From assembly GCF_030345095.1 (NCBI RefSeq), contig NZ_CP128360.1, positions 6,262,001 to 6,326,000 on the forward strand: 64,000 nt of DNA, read 5' to 3'. Both the position numbers and the translations under genes were made by a program. Positions 56,964 through 64,000 of the stretch are shown here, in pieces. Below the pieces are notes generated by a model. That model had not been told where the DNA came from and ran no database searches. It worked only from the letters and a program-made list of their open reading frames with translations. Every line of letters starts with the position of its first letter. Positions within the stretch are counted from its first letter, which is position 1. This DNA comes from Solwaraspora sp. WMMA2056 (GTDB lineage Bacteria > Actinomycetota > Actinomycetes > Mycobacteriales > Micromonosporaceae).

Positions 56964-57488
56964 ATGCGTGGTGACCTGGACGACGCGCTCGCCCGGCTTG
57001 CCCGACGGGACCAGCTGCACAAGCGGGTCAACCAGGGCACCGACCGGGCCACGTCGGCGGCGGAGGAACTCGCCGCGGCCGTACGGCAGGTGGTGGAGCG
57101 ACACCCGGGGCTGGCCGTGGTCGTCCGACTCACCGATGGTGACCAGTCGGTCGACCTGTCGGTGAGCCACCACGGCGGCCGGGTCGAGGTACACCTCGCC
57201 GGTCCCACGACGGCCGGCACCGCCACGGCCGGCCCGGCCACCCCGGCGAACCGTCGCACCAGTGACGGGCCCCGGCACGGGCACAACGAACGGCGGGACA
57301 CCGGCACCGGCGCTCCGACTGTGATCACCGGCACCTTCAGCGAGCCGCCGGCGGTCGGTGTACCGACCGCCGGCGGACCACCCGACTGGCCGCCGCGTGC
57401 CGAGCCGCCGGCCGGCAGCCCGGCCGCCCGGCTGGCGGAGCTGATCCGCCAGGACCCGTCGCTGCTGGGCGGCACCGCCGACGGCTGA
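56964..57488 (+). CDS. Small protein of unknown function after the conservon
   Basis: A 174-residue frame starts at ATG 56964 behind GGGAGG, 24 bp after the GTPase gene. Its first 85 residues form helices and a short beta domain (LAVVVRLTDGDQSVDLSVSH); the rest is Pro/Gly/Thr-rich and ends with a helix (SPAARLAELIRQDPSLLG). No family is recognised. Same-strand placement suggests cotranscription and a possible link to conservon output. Confidence 0.75.
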   Translation: MRGDLDDALARLARRDQLHKRVNQGTDRATSAAEELAAAVRQVVERHPGLAVVVRLTDGDQSVDLSVSHHGGRVEVHLAGPTTAGTATAGPATPANRRTSDGPRHGHNERRDTGTGAPTVITGTFSEPPAVGVPTAGGPPDWPPRAEPPAGSPAARLAELIRQDPSLLGGTADG

Positions 57489-57505
57489 CCGACGGCCCCC
57501 GGGGG

Positions 57506-57898
57506 TCAGGAGTTCGGCGGCTCGTCCTGGCCGGACTCCTCGGCCGCGTCGGCTTCCTCCTTGGTGTGGTGGACGGCGCCGTCGGCGTGCTCCGGCGGCC
57601 CGTACACCGTGTAGAGGACCAGCGGGTTGGGCCCGGTGTTGCGGAAGTTGTGCTTCGTACCGGCCGGGACCGCCACCAGGTCGCCCTGGGCGACCTCCCG
57701 GCGCTCACCGGCCACCAACGCCTCACCGACGCCGCTGACGAAGGTGAGGATCTGGTCGATCTCGTCGTGGACCTCCTCGCCGATCTCGCCGCCCGGCGGG
57801 ATGGTCATGATCACAAGCTGGGAATGCTCACCGGTCCAGAGCACCCGCCGGAAGTCCGGACTCTGCTCAGCGACGGTGGCGATCGTGAAGTGCTCCAT
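57506..57898 (-). CDS. Cupin domain protein
   Basis: The 130-residue protein has the two cupin motifs: PPGGEIGEEVHDEIDQILTFVSG (His/Glu metal ligands) and VAVPAGTKHNFRN (His). It is a single-domain cupin with an acidic C-terminal tail. Metal and reaction are unknown. ATG 57898 fits the family start; an earlier in-frame GTG would add six residues. It converges on the conservon genes over a 17-bp gap. Confidence 0.9.
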   Translation of the reverse strand: MEHFTIATVAEQSPDFRRVLWTGEHSQLVIMTIPPGGEIGEEVHDEIDQILTFVSGVGEALVAGERREVAQGDLVAVPAGTKHNFRNTGPNPLVLYTVYGPPEHADGAVHHTKEEADAAEESGQDEPPNS

Positions 57899-58009
57899 AC
57901 GGTTCACCGTACCCACGGCGACCGGCTGTCACGCCTGTTGTCACGCACACCACGCCCCGCGCAGGTCACCCGACGCGGAGGTGCCGGACAGCCCGGCCCG
58001 GGGCGCAGG

Positions 58010-58600
58010 TCAGCCGGTCAGTTCCCGGACCGCCTCGACCAGCAGCCAGCAGCCGAACAGCACGAACAGGGCGGCGGCGCCGTAGGCGACGACCCGCTCG
58101 GGCAGTCGCCTGCCCAGCATCCGGCCAACCACGATGGCCAACGCGTCGGCCGCCACCATGCCGAGGGTCGACCCGAGCCAGGTACCGAACCAGCCGTGCC
58201 GGGTGGCCAGGGTGATGGTGGCGAGCATCGTCTTGTCGCCCAGCTCGGCGAGGAAGAACGCCGTGAACACGGCGATGATCGCCGACCGGGTGGTGCGCTG
58301 CGCCCGCCGGGACTCCTCGTCGGTGAGCGAGTCGCCGCGCAGCGTCCAGAGCGCGAACCCGAAGAACGCCACCGCCGCGACCAGGGAGATCCAGCCGGTG
58401 GGCAGCGCCACGCCGAGGCCGTACCCGATGCCGACGGACACCAGGTGCACGACGGCGGTGGCCGCGGTGATCCCGATCAGGACCGGCCACATCTTGAACC
58501 GGGTGGCGAAGGTCATCGCCATCAACTGGGACTTGTCGCCCAGCTCAGCTATGAAGATCACGCCGAAGCTGATCGCGGTGGCGGTCAGGAACCCGTCCAT
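58010..58600 (-). CDS. TMEM165/GDT1 (UPF0016) family Mn2+/Ca2+ transporter
   Basis: The 196-residue protein has six membrane helices and the duplicated signature ELGDK: FIAELGDKSQLMAM at residue 18 and FLAELGDKTMLATI at residue 117. The family exports Mn2+ or Ca2+ in exchange for protons. ATG 58600 is chosen because AGAGG lies just before it; ATG 58612 is possible. A manganese riboswitch directly upstream supports Mn2+ as the substrate. Confidence 0.93.
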   Translation of the reverse strand: MDGFLTATAISFGVIFIAELGDKSQLMAMTFATRFKMWPVLIGITAATAVVHLVSVGIGYGLGVALPTGWISLVAAVAFFGFALWTLRGDSLTDEESRRAQRTTRSAIIAVFTAFFLAELGDKTMLATITLATRHGWFGTWLGSTLGMVAADALAIVVGRMLGRRLPERVVAYGAAALFVLFGCWLLVEAVRELTG

Positions 58601-58659
58601 GGTGCCTCTCATCCGGTTCGGGCCGGATCGTGGGCACGCGGACCTCGACCCGGCTTGGA

Positions 58660-58776
58660 CAGCCTGAGTCGAAGGTCTCGCCCACCTGACGACAGATCGT
58701 CAGGTCGCCGCGGCCGGGTGCGCAGCACCAGTGTGTCGACCGCGATGTTGGGAGCTACTCCCCCTCGCTGGGGCTG
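58660..58776 (-). ncRNA. yybP-ykoY manganese riboswitch
   Basis: On the minus strand the 5' leader of the UPF0016 gene reads CAGCCCCAGCGAGGGGGAGT then AGC, and later GGGCGAGACCTTCG then ACTCAGGCTG. Those are the two conserved loop regions of this riboswitch (GGGGAGTAGC and GGCGAGACCTT), closed by a P1 stem CAGCC / GGCTG. The element sits 60 bp upstream of the start codon. It senses Mn2+ and turns on efflux genes. The region from 58777 to 58977 beyond it holds nothing else recognised. Confidence 0.9.
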
Positions 58777-58977
58777 AGCGTAACGCGTACCGCAGCCGAA
58801 TCCACCGGGAGTGACACAACACACGGGGGCGGCTCCGGCCGCCTCGGCAGTTTCCGTTACGTTCACCATCATCCGTGGCGAACGGCGCCCATCGCCCAGG
58901 GTGGACGCGGCGGCGGCGCTCGCGGACACTATGCCGGAGCTTCCAGAGATATCAATCGCCGAAACCGTGGTGAGGGC

Positions 58978-59140
58978 TTGACAATCCTCCCCGCCCTAAT
59001 GGATGGGGATTCCCTGGGTCACCCCAGGGGGTTCCTGCTTCGCCGACGACCGCCCCGTCCGAGAGGAGGACTCCCGGTGAGGTCTTACACCGCCTCCACA
59101 GGCAATCACGGAGAGCCCCTCCGCGAGAATGTTGCGGGCC
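58978..59140 (-). ncRNA. Predicted omega (re)RNA of the TnpB element
   Basis: The 3' end of tnpB and the right end should form the guide-bearing RNA. Visible structure on the minus strand: CCCTGGG-GTGA-CCCAGGG (59012-59029) followed by the CCCCATCC/GGGCGGGG hairpin and GTCAA. The guide would be the flank read leftward from about 58977. The 5' limit is a guess based on the usual length. Confidence 0.6.
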
Positions 59141-60207
59141 GCGTTCACGTCCCGGTCATGGGCCTGCCCGCACCGGCAGGTCCACGACCGCACCTGCAAC
59201 GGCATCCGGTCAGCCAGTACGCCGCAGGCGGAGCACAGCCGGGTCGACGGGAACCAGCGGTCCACGACCACCAGGTCCCGGCCGCACCAGTCCGCCTTGT
59301 AGGCCAGCATGCTGCGGAACTGCCGCCAGCCCGCGTCCGAGACGGCGCGGGCCAGACTGTGGTTGGCCATCATGTTGCGGACGGTCAGGTCCTCGATCAC
59401 GATCGTTTGGGTGTCACGAACGAGCCGAGTAGTGAGTTTGTGCAGGTGGTCGTGTCGGCGGTCGGCGATCCGGGCATGGATGCGGGCGACCTTCAGCCGT
59501 GCTCTGGCCCGGTTCGCCGAGCCTTTGGCCTTGCGGGCGAGGTTGCGTTGGGCGCGGGCCAGCCGATCGCGGTCGCGGCGTTCGTGCCTCGGGTTGGGGA
59601 TCTTCTCCCCGTCCGAGAGGGTGAACAGGCTGTCGAGGCCGGCGTCGACCCCCACCACAGTAGAGGTGGCCGGGGCCGGTTCGATCCGGTCGTCGCAGAG
59701 CAGGGAGACGAACCAACGGCCCGCCGCGTCCTGCGACACCGTCACCGTCGACGGCACCGCACCCTGCGGGAGTGGCCGGGACCAGACGATGTCCAACGGA
59801 TCAGACATCTTCGCCAGGGTGAGCCGGCCGTCGCGCCAGCGGAACGCGCTGGTCGTGTACTCCGCCGACCGCCGCGACCTCTTCCTCGACTTGAACGTCG
59901 GATACCGGGCGCGTTTCGCCCAGAAGTTGGTGAACGCGGTCTGCAGATGCCGCAGCGCCTGCTGCAGAGGGACGCAGGAGACGTCGCCGAGGAACGCGAG
60001 TTCGTCGGTCTTCTTCCACCCGGTCAGCATCGCCGACGACTGGTTATAGGTGATCCGTTCCTGGCGTTGGGTCCACGCCTCGGTGCGGGCGGCCAGGGCC
60101 TTGTTGTAGACCAGCCGGACACAGCCGAACGTCCGGGCGAGCTCTGCGGCCTGCCCGGGGGTGGGGTAGAAGCGGTACCTGAACGCCCGCTTCACGGTCC
60201 TGGACAC
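58996..60207 (-). CDS. tnpB: TnpB RNA-guided nuclease (IS200/IS605 OrfB)
   Basis: The 403-residue protein starts at GTG 60207 (VSRTVKRAFRYRFYPTPGQ, the family start). RuvC residues are intact: Asp188 in VVGVDAGLDSLF, Glu272 in TIVIEDLTVRNM and Asp353 in HDRDVNAARNIL. The zinc-ribbon cysteines are CSAC (325, 328) and CRC (344, 346). TnpB makes RNA-guided DNA cuts near a transposon-adjacent motif, keeping the element in place. No frameshift or truncation is seen, so it should be active. Confidence 0.95.
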   Translation of the reverse strand: MSRTVKRAFRYRFYPTPGQAAELARTFGCVRLVYNKALAARTEAWTQRQERITYNQSSAMLTGWKKTDELAFLGDVSCVPLQQALRHLQTAFTNFWAKRARYPTFKSRKRSRRSAEYTTSAFRWRDGRLTLAKMSDPLDIVWSRPLPQGAVPSTVTVSQDAAGRWFVSLLCDDRIEPAPATSTVVGVDAGLDSLFTLSDGEKIPNPRHERRDRDRLARAQRNLARKAKGSANRARARLKVARIHARIADRRHDHLHKLTTRLVRDTQTIVIEDLTVRNMMANHSLARAVSDAGWRQFRSMLAYKADWCGRDLVVVDRWFPSTRLCSACGVLADRMPLQVRSWTCRCGQAHDRDVNAARNILAEGLSVIACGGGVRPHRESSSRTGRSSAKQEPPGVTQGIPIH

Positions 60208-60323
60208 AGTCCACAGTCTAGCGATCCGGTCGTGAGCCGTGGGGCAGCGTGTGTAATGGGCGCCGATCCGCCCCGGCGGCGGATCGACTTTCCCTGTCCC
60301 GCTCCGCGGGAGTTCCGTTTCCT

Positions 60324-60343
60324 CCCCGGCCTGAAGGCCGGGG
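60324..60343. repeat. Left-end hairpin of the TnpB element
   Basis: A perfect 8-bp-arm hairpin (CCCCGGCC-TGAA-GGCCGGGG on the plus strand) of the kind recognised by IS605-type transposases. It lies only 19 bp before the ATG of the next gene, so the 155 bp between tnpB and that gene must also contain the latter's promoter. Confidence 0.8.
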
Positions 60344-60362
60344 TATCCACGGAAGGAATCCG

Positions 60363-62448
60363 ATGACCTTGACCGAGCCGAACCTGGTGGTCGACGTGGG
60401 TGCATCGGGTACGCGGGTGGCGCTGGTCGTCGCAGACCAGACAACCCTGGTCAAGGAGCCGGCCAGTGGTGCCGCGAGCTGGCCGTCCTCGGTCTGCCTG
60501 GCCGACGAGGGCTTTCTGGTCGGCACGCCGGCCGAGGTGCGCAAACGCGCCATGCCACGGCGCTACATCGACGGGCCGCGCCGCGCCGTCGACGCCTCCG
60601 CCTCCATCTGGCTGGAGCACCGGGAGGTCACCGGCCCGGAAGCGCTCGCCGCCTACCTCACCGTCGTCGGCAACGAGACCCGGCAGCTGTTCGGCCTGGG
60701 GCCGATCGACCGGCTGACGCTGACCGTACCCGCCGACTACCTGCCCGGCGACCCCCGGCGGGACACGATGATCGCGATTGGCGAGGCGGCCGGCTTCCGC
60801 GACGTCGAACTGATCGGCGGCGCGGTCGCCGCCGCCCTGGATCCCCGTACCGACAACCTGCCGGCCGGTGCGCTGGTGCTGGTATGCGACCTCGGCGCGA
60901 CCTGGACCACCGCCATAGTGCAGGTGTACGGCAGCCACACCGTCCAGCTCGCCCAGGAGAGCAGCCCTGCCGGCCAGGAGTTGGACGCGCTGCTCATCAA
61001 CGACCTGCGGACCCAGGGGCGCACCTGGCTGGAGCCGTTGCTCGCCGCACCCGGTGACGCCGGGCTGCGGGCCTACTACGAGGCGATCGACTTCGTCCGT
61101 CGGTTGAAGCACCAGCTCGTCGACTCCGACGAGGTGGTCGACCACCTGACCCCGCTGTCGCCGCCGTACCGGCTCACCCGCGACTGGCTGGAGGCCTTCG
61201 CGGCGCCCGCCCTGCGGTGGCTGGTCGACAGCGTCCACGGCGTGCTGGGCACGGTCGGCGCCACCACGGCGGACCTCGCCGCGGTGGTGGTCTCCGGTGG
61301 CGGCGCCCACCTGTCCGCCGCGCACGCCGCGGTGCGCTCCGGCCTCGGCTACGAGCCGCCCGGCGGTGCCCACCGGGCAGCGGCCCCCGAGCCGCTGCGG
61401 GTCGCCGCGGAACCGGAGCTGGCGGTCCTGCGTGGCGCGGCCCGGTTCGCGGCGGGCGCCGCCGGACGGGTCGTCACCGCCGACCCGCCCCGGTGGCGGG
61501 TCGAACCGACGTCCTGGGAGATCCCCGGCGGCCGGGCCCGGCTGGCCCGCTGGTGCGTACCGCCGGGCGAGCCGTACCAGGCCGGGGCGGTGCTGGCCCA
61601 CATCCGTACGCCCGACGAACGTGTCTTCGAGCTCACCGCCGCGCAGCAGGGTCGCCAGCTGGGGCAGCAGGTGGCCGTCGGTGACCTGGTCGGCCCGGTG
61701 CTGGTGGTGGCCGCCGCCAAGGACGCGACCGCGCTGCAGGGTCAGCCCCCGCCCCGGCGCCGGCACCTGGAATCGACCGGCAGCTGGCTGCTCACCCCCG
61801 ACGGTGAGCACCTGGTGGAATGCGACCGGGCCGCGCGGCTGATCCGACTTCGGGCGATCGCCGACGACACCGTACGGGCGGAGTTCCGCCCCGACCACGG
61901 ACCCGGCGGCGACCCACAGGGCCGGGTGTACCTCGACCCGGAGGGCCGGCTGGCGGTGGTCACCTGGGACACCGACGGCTTCCTGTCGGTGTGGGACATC
62001 GAGACCGGCAAACTCACCGTACGGTTCCGCGACCCCGGCGAACCGCACCGGGTGCTGGTCGACGAGACCGGCTGGCGGGCGGCGGCGGAAGGCCGCACCA
62101 GGGCCGTCGGCCGGTACCGCCGGACCGTCGTGACGCTGTGGGATCTGCGGACCGGCGAGCGCATCGACCGGATCACCGACGACGCGTGGCAGCAGCACCG
62201 GCCCGAGTTCGCCGAGCAGAGCCAGCTGGGTGGCTTCCGCGCGAGCGTGGTCAGCGCCGACGGGCAGTTGCGGGCCAGCGTCGCCGACAGTCTCGACGGC
62301 ATCACCGCGATGCTGCTGCAGGACACCGTGACCGGGCAGGAGCTGTTCCGCGTCCTGGGCGGCACCGGGCAGCGGCTCCGGGTCGGATTCAGTGCCGACA
62401 GCCGGCACCTGCTGGCCAACTGGGAGTCCAACGAGCGGAGCCTGATCG

Positions 62449-62465
<17 letters not shown>
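60363..62465 (+). CDS. Hsp70-like actin-fold protein fused to a beta-propeller-like domain
   Basis: The 700-residue protein starts at ATG 60363 behind GGAAGGA. The N-terminal 380 residues are an Hsp70/actin-fold: NLVVDVGASGTRVALV (phosphate 1), VCDLGATWTTAIVQ (phosphate 2, lacking the usual DLGGGT), and VVVSGGGAHL (adenosine). The C-terminal 270 residues carry propeller-like repeats (LVECDRAARLIRLRAI; FLSVWDIETGKLTVRF; VVTLWDLRTGERIDRI). No Hsp70 substrate-binding domain is present. The weak phosphate-2 loop suggests poor ATP turnover. Its stop overlaps the next Hsp70-like gene by 17 bp. Confidence 0.85.
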
Positions 62466-63804
<1,339 letters not shown>

Positions 63805-63873
63805 CCCGGCGACGACCCGTGACCCGGTGCCGGGCGTCGGCGTTGTCAACGCGTGCGCGCCGAGGAACCAGCA

Positions 63874-64000
63874 GTGTCCAGCGGACCGGCCGAGCCGCCC
63901 TCGGACCCGTCGACCGAGCCGCCCGTGGCCCGGTCGGCCGGGGCGGTGCCGGACCGGCTGCCGGTCCCGTCGCGGGTGCGGCCCGGCACGCCGACGCAGC
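63874..64000 (+). CDS. Start of a Pro-rich protein (3' end outside window)
   Basis: GTG 63874, 8 bases after GAGGA, opens a frame (SSGPAEPPSDPSTEPPVARS) that stays open to the window end, 42 codons. It lies 69 bp after the second Hsp70-like gene on the same strand and probably belongs to that operon. Only a disordered Pro-rich N-terminus is visible, so no function can be given. Confidence 0.6.
   Translation, partial: MSSGPAEPPSDPSTEPPVARSAGAVPDRLPVPSRVRPGTPTQ

Larger units (their letters stand above)
58978..60350 (-). mobile_element. Solo-TnpB IS605/IS1341-type element
   Basis: The element carries tnpB but no Y1 transposase (tnpA). The right end shows CCCCATCC-ATTA-GGGCGGGG then AGGATTGTCAA on the minus strand (boundary near 58978); the left end shows the perfect hairpin CCCCGGCC-TTCA-GGCCGGGG then AGGA (60324-60343). 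No terminal inverted repeats or target duplication, as expected for this type. Exact ends are not certain to a few bases. It would need a tnpA in trans to move. Confidence 0.85.

Noticed and set aside
58609-58929. 106-codon minus-strand frame over the riboswitch
   Set aside because: The conserved riboswitch structure explains this region better and the frame has no ribosome site.

Overview
The window is very GC-rich DNA with dense, translationally coupled operons, many GTG and TTG starts and strong third-position GC bias. Gene content points to a filamentous actinomycete, most likely Micromonosporaceae: a conservon (cvn) signalling operon, an M. tuberculosis-like clpS / mec / cysO / cysM / rph / rdgB block, a CebR-type operator, and secreted CBM2 glycoside hydrolases. 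The family call is inference from gene content. No tRNA, rRNA or CRISPR array was seen.

Layout. 1-770 is the N-terminal part of a secreted expansin-like protein, followed by a MOSC protein. 1759-9769 is a histidine-utilisation operon: RpiR-type regulator, hutU, an M20 amidohydrolase, hutF, hutI and hutH. 9910-19844 (minus strand) is an exopolysaccharide cluster: hexapeptide acetyltransferase, Wzz-like protein, polymerase/ligase, flippase, sulfotransferase, APH-like kinase, an Alg14/Alg13-like split glycosyltransferase and a GT2 enzyme. A secreted beta-propeller protein and a secreted GH26-like hydrolase follow at 19952-23828.

23914-30365 holds the conserved actinobacterial block: rdgB, rph, a GT4 glycosyltransferase, an MBL phosphodiesterase-like protein, cysM, cysO, mec, a DUF2017 protein and clpS. 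30439-36875 contains a degenerate P-loop GTPase-like protein, then a large LuxR (LAL) regulator coupled to pncB and pncA for NAD salvage. 36960-41305 holds an MFS transporter, an amidase, an alpha/beta hydrolase and an AraC regulator. 41341-44407 holds ctaD and an FAD monooxygenase. 44588-47241 is a KDG kinase / KDPG aldolase pair divergent from an IclR regulator. 47484-51036 holds a GH12-CBM2 glucanase behind a CebR-type box, an aldo/keto reductase and a glucosylglycerate hydrolase-like GH63 enzyme.

51426-57488 is a conservon: a membrane protein, CvnA kinase, CvnB roadblock, CvnC DUF742, CvnD GTPase and an extra small protein. Next come a cupin and a TMEM165/UPF0016 transporter preceded by a yybP-ykoY (Mn2+) riboswitch. 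A solo TnpB element (IS605/IS1341 type) lies at about 58978-60350 and abuts a pair of Hsp70-like actin-fold proteins, one degenerate and fused to a beta-propeller, the other canonical. A further proline-rich CDS is cut by the window end.

The points most worth follow-up are the 20-bp-arm inverted repeat that buries the start codon of the secreted propeller gene, the Hsp70-like pair beside the TnpB element, the CysO with a 22-residue tail after its Gly-Gly, the six-gene conservon variant, and the sulfotransferase inside the polysaccharide cluster.
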